Source: JACIYW01 sp014359745
GTDB lineage: Bacteria > Pseudomonadota > Alphaproteobacteria > Rhodobacterales > Rhodobacteraceae
Direction of reading: 5' to 3'
Length of the DNA stretch: 64,000 nt
NCBI GenBank assembly: GCA_050433985.1
Contig: JBNPWE010000005.1
Coordinates: 1-64,000 of the forward strand
Shown here piece after piece: positions 15,994 through 24,162 of this stretch. Positions within the stretch are counted from its first letter, which is position 1, and every line of letters starts with the position of its first letter. The notes under the pieces were generated by a model, which was not told the origin of the DNA, made no database searches, and was given only the letters and a program-made list of their open reading frames with translations. Position numbers and translations under genes: made by a program.

Positions 15994-17201
15994 TGCGCAT
16001 CCATTCCGTTCGCGTCAGGAACTTCAAGACCTTTCAGGATGCGCATATGCGCGACATCCCGAATTTTGCGGTTCTGATCGGCGCGAACGGAACGGGCAAG
16101 ACCACGTTCATTGATGTGTTCGGCTTCATGCGCGACTGTCTGGTGCATAACGTCCGCACCGCCGTCCAGAAACGTGCCGGATTTGCCCAACTTGTTTCGC
16201 GGGGGCATGAGGCCGAGGCGATCGAGGTTGAACTCAAGGTGGAACTTGATTTCAAGACCGGGAAAAGCCGGATCGTAACCTACGCGATCGAGATAGCCAT
16301 GATGGCTGGCCGGGTTGTCGTAAAAGGCGAACGGCTAAGCTGGAAGCGTGGCAGCTATGGCCGCCCATTCAATTTCATCAACTTCTCCGAAGGCCAGGGC
16401 GAAGCTGTTGTCGAAAGCGATGAAGCCTTCGGAACCGATGTGCGTGAAGAGGATCTGACGCGCGAACACCAGGTGCTCGATTCGCCGGACATCCTCGCCT
16501 TGAAAGGGCTCGGACAGTTCAAACGGTTTGAGGCCGCCAGCCAGTTGCGCGAACTGATCGAGGGATGGAGCGTCAACGATTTCAAGATCGAAAGCGCGCG
16601 ACCCGAACCCGACGCGGCCCCGGCGGAACACCTCAGCGAAACCGGCGATAATCTTGCCCTCTATGCCCAGTTCCTGAAGGAAAACCACCCCGACATATTC
16701 GCCGACCTTCTGCAAAAGATGGCCGAACGTGTCCCCGGCATCGCCGAAATCACCCCCGAGGATACCGGCGATGGGCGCGTCGCCCTGCGCTTTCGGGATG
16801 CGGCGTTTGACAAGGGGTTCATCGCCCGCGCCGTGTCGGATGGCACGATCAAGATGTTTGCCTATCTCGCCCTTTTGCATGATCCGGACCCGCATCCGCT
16901 GCTGTGCATCGAAGAGCCGGAAAATCAGCTTTACCCGACCCTTCTGCCCATTCTGGCCGAAGAATTCGCCGCCTATACTGCCCGGCGCAGGAACGCGGCG
17001 CAGGTATTCGTGACAACCCACTCGCCCGATTTCCTGAACGCGGTTCCGCTCAACTCGATCTATTGGCTACAAAAGCAGAAGGGTTTCACGACGATTCAAC
17101 GGGCTGGGGATGACAAGCAACTCATCGCTCTTGTTGATGAGGGTGACCGACCCGGCTGGTTGTGGCGCGAAGGCCTGTTCGCGGGTGCGGATCCGAAATG
17201 A
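15993..17201 (+). CDS. AAA_21/RecF-like ATPase, defence-type
   Basis: This 402-residue SMC/RecF-like ATPase begins MRIHSVRVRNFKTFQDA. Walker A is GANGTGKT (residues 30-37). A long central insert (about 60-270) follows, then a signature-like SDGTIKMFAYLALL, Walker B LLCIEEPE with Glu307-Glu308, and the H-loop TTHSPD (His343). Such ATPases usually work with an effector; here the partner is the overlapping DUF4276 gene (ATGA). The gene starts on the leuC stop codon, so it is translated from the leu mRNA. Codon choice looks less GC-biased than in leuC. The antiphage role is inferred. Confidence 0.82.
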   Translation: MRIHSVRVRNFKTFQDAHMRDIPNFAVLIGANGTGKTTFIDVFGFMRDCLVHNVRTAVQKRAGFAQLVSRGHEAEAIEVELKVELDFKTGKSRIVTYAIEIAMMAGRVVVKGERLSWKRGSYGRPFNFINFSEGQGEAVVESDEAFGTDVREEDLTREHQVLDSPDILALKGLGQFKRFEAASQLRELIEGWSVNDFKIESARPEPDAAPAEHLSETGDNLALYAQFLKENHPDIFADLLQKMAERVPGIAEITPEDTGDGRVALRFRDAAFDKGFIARAVSDGTIKMFAYLALLHDPDPHPLLCIEEPENQLYPTLLPILAEEFAAYTARRRNAAQVFVTTHSPDFLNAVPLNSIYWLQKQKGFTTIQRAGDDKQLIALVDEGDRPGWLWREGLFAGADPK

Positions 17202-17746
17202 CCCTTGTCATCCTGACCGAAGAGCCGTCGATGAAGACGACGTTGGAACATGTCCTTTGCAAGCTTGGAATTGATCTTTCCGAGGTTCGTATCCTTGCGC
17301 ATCAGGGCAAAAGTGATCTTGAAAAGTCCATCCCGCTTAAACTGAAAGCCTGGCTCGATCCGGAAGCCCGGTTTCTGATCCTGCGGGACAATGACCGGGG
17401 CGATTGCCGGCTTCGTAAAAGCAACCTGCTCGACATCGTTGCGAAAACAGGGCGGGCGGACAAAACGTTGGTGCGGATCGTATGTCAGGAACTGGAGGCG
17501 TGGTTCCTGGGCGATCCCTTGGCACTGGAGGCGGCGGGCTATCTGAAACCTGGCCGCCGCCCTGCTTTTTGCAAGCGAGATCCCGACACGATTGATTACC
17601 CGGTTGAGGAATTGAAAAAGCTGAGAGCCGGGTATGGCAAGGGAACTGGTGCGGCTGCCATTTCGCCGCATCTTGATCTGGCCACGAATGCATCTGCAAG
17701 TTTCAGGGCAACAGTGGCTGCGATAGAACGTCTTGTCCGGCAGTGA
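17198..17746 (+). CDS. DUF4276 (RloB/TOPRIM-like) partner of the AAA ATPase
   Basis: This 182-residue protein resembles the DUF4276 family. An acidic N-terminal motif (ILTEEPSMKTTLEHVL, Glu8-Glu9), then LRDNDRGDC with Asp64/Asp66/Asp69, then QELEAWFLGD with Glu98, Glu100 and Asp106 give the spacing of a TOPRIM-like metal site. This would make it a candidate nuclease or nucleotide-processing effector. Its ATG overlaps the ATPase stop. The pair is a compact two-gene unit wedged between leuC and leuD. Family assignment is by motif; activity is not demonstrated. Confidence 0.78.
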   Translation: MTLVILTEEPSMKTTLEHVLCKLGIDLSEVRILAHQGKSDLEKSIPLKLKAWLDPEARFLILRDNDRGDCRLRKSNLLDIVAKTGRADKTLVRIVCQELEAWFLGDPLALEAAGYLKPGRRPAFCKRDPDTIDYPVEELKKLRAGYGKGTGAAAISPHLDLATNASASFRATVAAIERLVRQ

Positions 17747-17850
17747 GCGGAGGGTTTCAAAAAGATCACCGTTACACCTTTTCCGCAATCTTAACGGCGG
17801 CAGTTGCCTGCTTTAAGATGATGTAAACCGCCCGGTCGTGCCGACAGTGT

Positions 17851-17883
17851 ATGTACGCAAGATGTACGCAAGATGTACGCAAG
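17851..17883 (+). repeat. Three perfect tandem copies of ATGTACGCAAG
   Basis: The 11-bp unit ATGTACGCAAG repeats exactly at 17851, 17862 and 17873, some 50 bp before leuD. The period is about one helical turn, so the copies present the same DNA face. This could be an operator for a regulator of leuD, or simply slippage. No known leucine regulator site is recognised in it. Confidence 0.9.
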
Positions 17884-17933
17884 TCACACACGGCCCGCAC
17901 CGCCAAATCCGCTACCAGAGGGAGCGCACCATT

Positions 17934-18539
17934 ATGCAAAAATTCACCACCCTGACCGGAATCGCGGCGCCGATGCCAATGGTCAACATCGATACCGACA
18001 TGATCATCCCCAAGCAGTTTCTGAAAACCATTGCCCGTACCGGCCTTGGCAAGAACCTGTTTGACGAGATGCGTTATGATCAACAGGGCAATGAAATCCC
18101 GGATTTCGTGCTCAACCAGCCGCAGTACCGCCATGCCGAAATTCTGGTCGCGGGCGAGAATTTCGGCTGCGGATCGTCGCGCGAACATGCGCCCTGGGCG
18201 CTTCTGGATTTCGGCATCCGCTGCGTGATCGCGCCCAGTTTTGCCGATATCTTTTACGGAAACTGCTTCAAGAACGGCATCCTTCCCATTGTTCTGCCAC
18301 AGGAACAGGTGGATATCCTGATGGACGAGGCCCGCAAGGGCGCCAATGCCCGCCTGTCGGTCGATCTGGTCGCGCAGACGGTCTCCACCCCCGATGGGCA
18401 GGTGTTTTCCTTCGAGGTGGACAGTTTCAAGAAACACTGCCTGCTCAACGGTCTTGATGATATCGGCCTGACCCAGGAAAAAAGCGCGGCAATCGCGGCA
18501 TTCGAGGCGCAGGCAGCCGCAACCCGCCCTTGGGTCTGA
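17934..18539 (+). CDS. leuD: 3-isopropylmalate dehydratase small subunit
   Basis: This 201-residue swivel subunit forms the active site with LeuC. It shows MVNIDTDMIIPKQFLKT, the ENFGCGSSREHAPWAL loop that contacts substrate, and SFADIFYGNCFKNGILP. The start at ATG 17934 follows GAGGGAG; upstream in-frame codons run through the 11-bp repeats and are unlikely to be coding. A strong terminator follows. Confidence 0.97.
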   Translation: MQKFTTLTGIAAPMPMVNIDTDMIIPKQFLKTIARTGLGKNLFDEMRYDQQGNEIPDFVLNQPQYRHAEILVAGENFGCGSSREHAPWALLDFGIRCVIAPSFADIFYGNCFKNGILPIVLPQEQVDILMDEARKGANARLSVDLVAQTVSTPDGQVFSFEVDSFKKHCLLNGLDDIGLTQEKSAAIAAFEAQAAATRPWV

Positions 18540-18562
18540 AACAGCCCTGAACACAAGATATG

Positions 18563-18590
18563 GGGGCCGCCCGTGGGGGCGGCCTTATTT
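18563..18590 (+). terminator. Intrinsic terminator of leuD
   Basis: GGCCGCCC pairs perfectly with GGGCGGCC across a GTGG loop (18565-18584), followed by TTATTT. It lies 25 bp after the leuD stop. Confidence 0.9.
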
Positions 18591-18794
18591 CGTTACGAAT
18601 TTGATGCAATCTGGCGACAGTTTCACCATGTTCTCGCCCCAAATTTTACCGACATTGCTCCTGATGTTGCACCGCTGGCCGAAAGAAGGCAAAACTTGGG
18701 CAAGATTGAGGCAGAATTCCGCAACAAGCGGACACAGGCAGGCAAAAGTGCCCGGCAATGTATCGGGCGCTGCCTTGACAGGGGTGCAGGGGCA

Positions 18795-19631
18795 GTGTTT
18801 TCGAAACTCAGCGCGGCGGCTGTGCGGGCCATCCTGATGATGTTCATGGTGGCCACGCCCTCGATCATGCTGTCCGAGGGCACGGCGGATTCGGCGCAGA
18901 TCGTTGTTTTGTTGGCGCTTTTCGCCGCGGCGCTGACATTTGTGGAATATGCCTCGACCTATCCCGGTCTGGTGGAATTCCGCGATGCGCCGCCGTTCAA
19001 CCGCGTTCGGTTCCTGTCGCTGTTCATCACGCTTTTCCTGCTGTCCATGATCGTGCGCGGCACCGAATCGCATTCGACCTTCACGCTTTTCGTGCAGGCG
19101 ATCGGGCTGGTTGTGGGGCAGGCGATGGATTTTCCCTATAGTCCGGTGCGTCTGCTGATCCTGTCGATCGCGGCCGAGGATGGCGGCGAGCGATTGGAAC
19201 TGATCCGCGCCACCGCCGGGATGAGCTATCTTATCTCTTTGCTGACGCTGGGAATTTTCGTGATCCTGACACGGGCCTATGTCTGGCCCCGCCGCACCGA
19301 GGCGTTCAACGTCTGGGTCAATCTGCCCACTTTCGACCCGACGGCAGGCGGTGATGTGGTCACCCGGCTGGAGCGGGATGCGCGCGTTAACGTCATCTTA
19401 GGGTTTTTGCTGCCATTCCTGATCCCGTTGGTGGCCAGTCAGGCGGCGCAGGTCTTTGCGCCGATTGCTCTGGCCTCGCCGCTTACGTTGGTCTGGATCA
19501 TCACGCTATGGGCCTTTCTTCCTGCCAGCCTGTTCATGCGCGGCATTGCGATGGGCCGGATCGCCGGCATGATACAGGAAAAAAGACGCCAGCATCGCGT
19601 TTCCGGCGATGTGCCCTTGCAATTTGTCTGA
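18795..19631 (+). CDS. Multi-pass membrane protein of unknown function
   Basis: A 278-residue protein from a GTG start, with about six membrane segments (AILMMFMVATPSIML; IVVLLALFAAALTFVEYA; FLSLFITLFLLSMIV; YLISLLTLGIFVILTRAYVW; VILGFLLPFLIPLVA; PLTLVWIITLWAFLPASLF). I recognise no enzymatic motif. GTG 18795 follows a GGGG-rich site and begins FSKLSAAAVRA. The frame extends upstream, but that part is less GC-rich and looks non-coding. It overlaps the next gene's frame by up to 124 bp. Confidence 0.68.
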   Translation: MFSKLSAAAVRAILMMFMVATPSIMLSEGTADSAQIVVLLALFAAALTFVEYASTYPGLVEFRDAPPFNRVRFLSLFITLFLLSMIVRGTESHSTFTLFVQAIGLVVGQAMDFPYSPVRLLILSIAAEDGGERLELIRATAGMSYLISLLTLGIFVILTRAYVWPRRTEAFNVWVNLPTFDPTAGGDVVTRLERDARVNVILGFLLPFLIPLVASQAAQVFAPIALASPLTLVWIITLWAFLPASLFMRGIAMGRIAGMIQEKRRQHRVSGDVPLQFV

Positions 19632-20719
19632 TCCTTGCCTGTGCTTTCGGGGCGCCCCTGCGGGCCGAGGTTCTGCGCATCGCCACCTATGACGCGGGCC
19701 TGACGCGGCGCGGGCCTGGGCTGTTGCTGCGCGATATCCTGCGGGGCGGCGATCCGCAGATCGCTGCTGCTGCGGCGGTGATCGCGGCGATACGGCCCGA
19801 TGTGCCGGTGCTGACATCGCTGGATTACGATCACGGGTTGCGCGGGCTGGCGGGTTTTGCCGATGTGCTGGCGGGGCTTGGCGTGGATTATCCGCACCGC
19901 TTCGCGCTTCGGCCCAACAGCGGGCTTGCGTCGGGCCTTGATCTGGATGGTGACGGGCGGCGGGGCCAGCCCGAAGATGCGCAGGGCTATGGCTGGTTCC
20001 CGGGCGAAGGGGGGCTGGCGATCCTGTCAAACCGCCCGGTCATGCGCGAAAGCGTCACCGATTTCAGCGTGATTCTGTGGCGCGATCTGCCCGGCGCGCT
20101 GCTGCCGACCACCGCCGGGGGCGGGGCGTTCCCATCGGTCGCGGCGCAAAACGCGCAGCGGCTTCCCTCCACCGCGCATTGGGTGGTGCCGATACGCGTG
20201 ACGCCCGGTCAGGTGCTGTCGCTTCTGGTTTTCCGGGCGACACCGCCGGTTTTCGACGGGCCCGAAGATCGCAATGGCCGCCGCAATCATGACGAGGCCG
20301 CGTTCTGGCTGCGCTATCTGAACGGTGAGCTGCCCGGCCATGATCCGCCGCCGGGGCCGGTGGCGGTGCTGGGCAACGCCAATCTGGATACGCAACGCGG
20401 GGCGGGCCTTGGCGATGCGATGGCCGCCCTTTTGGTGCATCCGCGCCTCCAAGACCCAAAGCCGCGGCGTGGTACGCTGCCCGATGCGCCAGGGTTTGCA
20501 GAGGGGCTTGCGGATGGGGGGCTTGCGGATGGCGGGCTGGAAACGGTCGACTGGCCAGACGGGCCGGGGCGCCAACGGGTGGATTATGTGCTGCCCGATG
20601 CCGGGCTTCGGGTGGTCGGGTCGGGGGTGTTCTGGCCCCCGCCGGGCGCGCCCATGGCCGAAACCGTTGCCGCCGCCTCGGCGCACCGGGCTGTGTGGGT
20701 GGATGTGGAAATTCCCTGA
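19508..20719 (+). CDS. Endonuclease/exonuclease/phosphatase-fold secreted protein
   Basis: This protein of up to 403 residues has an endonuclease/exonuclease/phosphatase layout: EVLRIATYDAGLTRRGPGLLLRDIL at the mature start, LTSLDYDH, GLAILSNRPV, VLGNANLDT, and the terminal RVDYVLPDAGLRV with SAHRAVWVDV. A hydrophobic ALAICLILACAFGAPLRA stretch looks like a signal peptide. The only ATG in frame (19508) lies well inside the previous gene and gives an unusually long signal n-region. A start near CTG 19629 is possible. Substrate unknown. Confidence 0.75.
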   Translation: MGLSSCQPVHARHCDGPDRRHDTGKKTPASRFRRCALAICLILACAFGAPLRAEVLRIATYDAGLTRRGPGLLLRDILRGGDPQIAAAAAVIAAIRPDVPVLTSLDYDHGLRGLAGFADVLAGLGVDYPHRFALRPNSGLASGLDLDGDGRRGQPEDAQGYGWFPGEGGLAILSNRPVMRESVTDFSVILWRDLPGALLPTTAGGGAFPSVAAQNAQRLPSTAHWVVPIRVTPGQVLSLLVFRATPPVFDGPEDRNGRRNHDEAAFWLRYLNGELPGHDPPPGPVAVLGNANLDTQRGAGLGDAMAALLVHPRLQDPKPRRGTLPDAPGFAEGLADGGLADGGLETVDWPDGPGRQRVDYVLPDAGLRVVGSGVFWPPPGAPMAETVAAASAHRAVWVDVEIP

Positions 20720-20891
20720 TCGCCGGGCGGCCCGGTTTGCTGCCGGTTTTGCCCTTTGGCCAGATGGTTGGTCAGGGCGGGCGGGTTCCACCCCGCCGCG
20801 TCGGCCCCGGCCTGGCCTGGCCGCGCTTGACCGCGTCGCGGTCATTGGATAGGCCCGTTCCAACCCGCGTCATCCCTGAAGGAGCCTGATC

Positions 20892-21995
20892 TTGCCCAAT
20901 CTTTCCCTGCTTATCCTCCCCGGTGACGGGATCGGCCCCGAGGTCATGACCGAGGTGCGCAAGGTCATTGACTGGTTCGGCGACAGGCGCGGCATCGCCT
21001 TTGATGTCAGCGAAGGTCTTGTCGGTGGCTGCGCCTATGATGCGCATGGCACGCCCCTGACCGATGCCACCATGGCGCAGGCACAGGCGGTCGATGCGGT
21101 GCTTCTGGGCGCGGTGGGCGGGCCGCAATATGACGATCTGGATTTCAGCGTGAAACCCGAACGCGGCCTGTTGCGCCTGCGCAAGGAAATGGACCTGTTC
21201 GCCAACCTGCGCCCGGCGCAGTGTTTCGATGCGCTGGCCGATTTCTCGTCGCTGAAAAAGGATGTGGTCGCCGGGCTCGACATCATGATCGTGCGCGAAC
21301 TGACCTCGGGTGTCTATTTCGGCGAACCGCGCGGCATCATCAAGGAAGGCAATGAACGGGTGGGCATCAACACCCAGCGCTATACTGAATCCGAGATTGC
21401 CCGCGTCGCCCGCGCGGCGTTCGATCTGGCGCGCAAGCGGTCGGGCAGGCTTTGTTCGATGGAAAAGGCCAATGTGATGGAATCGGGCGTGCTGTGGCGG
21501 CAGGTCGTGCAGGAAGTGCACGACGCCGACTATCCCGATATCGAACTGTCGCACATGTATGCCGACAATGGCGCGATGCAGCTTGTCCGCCGACCCAAAC
21601 AGTTCGACGTGATCGTCACCGACAACCTGTTTGGCGACATCCTGTCGGATTGCGCCGCGATGCTGACCGGCAGCCTTGGCATGCTGCCGTCGGCCAGCCT
21701 TGGTGCGCCGATGGCGAATGGCCGACCCAAGGCGCTTTATGAACCGGTGCACGGGTCTGCCCCCGATATCGCCGGGCAGGGCATCGCCAACCCGATCGCC
21801 TGCATCCTCAGCTTCGCGATGGCGCTACGCTATTCCTTCGATCTGGGGGCAGAGGCCGCGCGCGTGGAAGCTGCTGTGCAAAAGGTGCTGGCCGACGGTC
21901 TGCGCACCGCCGATCTGATGGGCCCCGAGGGCGGCGCACCGATCAGCACCTCGCGGATGGGCGATGCGGTCGTGGCCGCGCTGAGCGCCGTGTAA
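20892..21995 (+). CDS. leuB: 3-isopropylmalate dehydrogenase
   Basis: This 367-residue NAD-dependent enzyme oxidatively decarboxylates 3-isopropylmalate. It shows LLILPGDGIGPEV, the substrate arginines in RLRKEMDLFANLRP, the VRELTSGVYFGEPRG loop, and VTDNLFGDILSD with metal-binding Asp residues. The start is TTG at 20892, 5 nt after the strong site AAGGAGCC. It is separated from leuD by two unrelated genes. Confidence 0.97.
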   Translation: MPNLSLLILPGDGIGPEVMTEVRKVIDWFGDRRGIAFDVSEGLVGGCAYDAHGTPLTDATMAQAQAVDAVLLGAVGGPQYDDLDFSVKPERGLLRLRKEMDLFANLRPAQCFDALADFSSLKKDVVAGLDIMIVRELTSGVYFGEPRGIIKEGNERVGINTQRYTESEIARVARAAFDLARKRSGRLCSMEKANVMESGVLWRQVVQEVHDADYPDIELSHMYADNGAMQLVRRPKQFDVIVTDNLFGDILSDCAAMLTGSLGMLPSASLGAPMANGRPKALYEPVHGSAPDIAGQGIANPIACILSFAMALRYSFDLGAEAARVEAAVQKVLADGLRTADLMGPEGGAPISTSRMGDAVVAALSAV

Positions 21996-22043
21996 GGCGG
22001 CGGCGCGCCGCGCGGGCGCTGTGCCGGGTTGCCCGCGCGGAAC

Positions 22044-22065
22044 GCGTATTTTTTCCAAGATGAAG
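22044..22065 (+). repeat. Dispersed intergenic repeat, copy B (core only)
   Basis: GCGTATTTTTTCCAAGATGA recurs here, matching the cores at 10606-10625 and 36110-36130. The flanking blocks found in the longer copies are missing or diverged. It lies between the converging ends of leuB and the Na/Pi cotransporter gene. Confidence 0.75.
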
Positions 22066-22140
22066 GGAAAGGCGCGCCCTCAGGCAATTTCAGAAAAAGC
22101 CGATAGGTTTTTTCGGTTCGAAATTGGGTCAGACCAATAT

Positions 22141-22198
22141 CCAACAGCGTTTCGCCGATTCGTTTCGCCGATTCAGGGAAAAGCCGAAACGCTGTTGG
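22141..22198. repeat. Long stem-loop with internal direct repeats
   Basis: CCAACAGCGTTTCG (22141-22154) is exactly complementary to CGAAACGCTGTTGG (22185-22198). The arms and loop include two adjacent copies of GTTTCGCCGATTC. It lies between two converging genes and ends 25 bp before the end of the cotransporter gene. It could terminate in both directions or be a small mobile-repeat relic. Confidence 0.85.
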
Positions 22199-22222
22199 TC
22201 CGGGGCAGCGCCCTCTTTCATG

Positions 22223-23806
22223 TCAGCCTGGCGTGACGGAGACCGGGGCTGCCCGCCGTGCCTGGGTCTCGGTTTCCCGAGCCAGTGCGCCGTAATGGGC
22301 GATGCGGGTGCTGTGCAGGCACACGCGGCGCAGCCAGCGGACCGCGTCGGTGCGCTCGAAATCCGCGCCGTTGCGACCGTGGCCCACGCTGGCGCGCAAC
22401 CGCAGCTCGCGTCGGGCGATCAGCGCGCTCAGCCTGTCCAGCCGCGCGGTGTCGGTTTCCGTCCCCTCCACCTGCCGGACAAGGGCCGCGGCCACCGCCT
22501 GCGCCGCGCGGCGCAGGTCGGCGTCGGCGCGCAGGGCGGTGATGCGTTCGGGCTGCTGACAGCGGTGGTTGAGCCGGTGGAGATGGTCGATCTGATGGAT
22601 GAGCGCGCCATAGCGCGCCTCGACGGCGGCGCGGGATTCGGGCAGCGAGATGCGGCGGACATAGTTTTGCAGATCGTCCAGGGCGGGGGCCGTGAAGCGC
22701 GCCGTGGCCGTCATCGGCGTGCGGGGGCCACCGGGGGGGAGCGCCTCGGCCAGGGCGGCGAAAAGCACCCGTGCGATGCGCATGGCCTGTCCCGCGGCGG
22801 CGTCCATCGCCGCAGCCGGATCCGAGAGAAGGCCGGGATCTGGGGCCTCGCCGATCGCGGGGCCGTCATCGGGGATCAGCCATTCGATGGCGCTGGCAAA
22901 ACGGTGGGCGAAGGGCAGCATCGCCACGACGCCCAGCAGGTTGAAGCCGGTGTGAAACGCGACCAGCCCGAACTGGACGTCGCCGTCCATCAGGCTCAGC
23001 GCAAGCGGCCCCAGCCAGCCCAGCAGCGCAAAACCGGCCGTCGCCGTCAGAAGATTATAGGTCAGATGCGCGACCCCCGTGCGCCGCATCGCGCGGCTGC
23101 CGCCAAGCGTGGCCATCATGCCGGTCATCGTGGTTCCGACATCCATTCCGATCGCCATCGCCGCCGCCTGCGTGAACTCGATGGTCCCCGACCCCAGCAG
23201 CACCAGCGCCGTCGCCATCCCTGCCGAGGATGAATGCAGCACCGCCGCGACCACCGCACCCAGCAGCACCAGCAGGAATCGCCCGCCCAGGCTGTCGCCC
23301 GGCAGTATTTCGGGCGTCAGATAGCCTTCGAACGCGGCGGCGCCGGTTTTCATCAGGTCGATGCCCAGAAACAGCATGGCGAACCCCGCCAGCCCGAACC
23401 CGACCAGCCGCCAGCGGCCCCGCCCCAGGATGCGCAGCAGGCTGCCAGCCAGCAGGATGGGCAGCACGATCTGCCCCAGTTGCAACTTGAAGCCCAGGGT
23501 GGCTACCATCCATCCGGTCACGGTGGTGCCGAGGTTGGCGCCGAAGATCACGCCGACGGCTTGCGAAAAACTCATCAGCCCGGCGCCGACGAACCCGATG
23601 ACCGTGACCGTCGTGGCGCCGGACGACTGGATCACGGCGGTTGTCAGGGTTCCGGTGATCACGCCCGACAGGGGCGTGTTGGTGAAGCGCGCGAGCACCC
23701 GCCGGGCCTGGGTGCTCGACAGATCGCGCAGGGCGTCGGTCATGGTCTGCATACCGAACAGAAACAGCCCGAGCCCGCCCAGCAATGTCAGGATTTGCGT
23801 TGCCAT
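22223..23806 (-). CDS. Na/Pi cotransporter family protein
   Basis: This 527-residue protein of the NptA/YjbB family has two inverted membrane repeats, each with the family signature (AVIQSSGATTVTVIGFVGAG near residue 55; AVLHSSSAGMATALV near 200). A PhoU-like helical C-terminal half (about 330-527) follows. It probably moves phosphate, or exports it, coupled to Na+. ATG 23806 begins MATQILTLLGGLGLFLFGM. Longer in-frame starts run into the tRNA region and look non-coding; no strong ribosome site is seen. Confidence 0.88.
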   Translation of the reverse strand: MATQILTLLGGLGLFLFGMQTMTDALRDLSSTQARRVLARFTNTPLSGVITGTLTTAVIQSSGATTVTVIGFVGAGLMSFSQAVGVIFGANLGTTVTGWMVATLGFKLQLGQIVLPILLAGSLLRILGRGRWRLVGFGLAGFAMLFLGIDLMKTGAAAFEGYLTPEILPGDSLGGRFLLVLLGAVVAAVLHSSSAGMATALVLLGSGTIEFTQAAAMAIGMDVGTTMTGMMATLGGSRAMRRTGVAHLTYNLLTATAGFALLGWLGPLALSLMDGDVQFGLVAFHTGFNLLGVVAMLPFAHRFASAIEWLIPDDGPAIGEAPDPGLLSDPAAAMDAAAGQAMRIARVLFAALAEALPPGGPRTPMTATARFTAPALDDLQNYVRRISLPESRAAVEARYGALIHQIDHLHRLNHRCQQPERITALRADADLRRAAQAVAAALVRQVEGTETDTARLDRLSALIARRELRLRASVGHGRNGADFERTDAVRWLRRVCLHSTRIAHYGALARETETQARRAAPVSVTPG

Positions 23807-23964
23807 GGCCCAAATTCGCGCCTTCTTGCGGGGCTGGCAAGCGCTTTTGCGTCGCAGGGGGGGCAATCCGCCCCCGCCGGATGCCCTGCGGGCCGCAAAG
23901 GCCCCCCGTGGCAGTAAAGCCCCCTTGCATTCGCCCGCCCGCTTCGCTAATCCGCCTGCACGGT

Positions 23965-24041
23965 CGGAGTGTAGCGCAGCCCGGTAGCGCACCTGCTTCG
24001 GGAGCAGGGGGTCGGAGGTTCGAATCCTCTCACTCCGACCA
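23965..24041 (+). tRNA. tRNA-Pro (CGG)
   Basis: This is a 77-nt cloverleaf: acceptor CGGAGTG/CACTCCG, D-arm GCGC/GCGC, and anticodon stem CCTGC/GCAGG with loop TTCGGGA giving anticodon CGG. The T-arm is GAGG-TTCGAAT-CCTC, with discriminator A and encoded CCA. It lies between diverging protein genes. Confidence 0.97.
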
Positions 24042-24162
24042 GATCGTTAGCACACGAAAATTGTCGATTCGTTTGGCGGGGTTTCCCGGCCAATCCAACC
24101 TGCACCAGCACAGGCCGCTTGCGCGGCCCGCACATCCCCGCCCCGCCTTGGAGGGCCTGTGC

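Noticed and set aside
18573..18794. N-terminal extension of the membrane protein downstream of leuD
   Set aside because: Lower GC and no membrane or family features; it starts on the leuD terminator, so it is more likely a promoter region.
22124..23233. 369-codon plus-strand frame opposite the Na/Pi cotransporter
   Set aside because: It is an antisense shadow; the minus-strand frame has the conserved QSSGAT motif and membrane helices.
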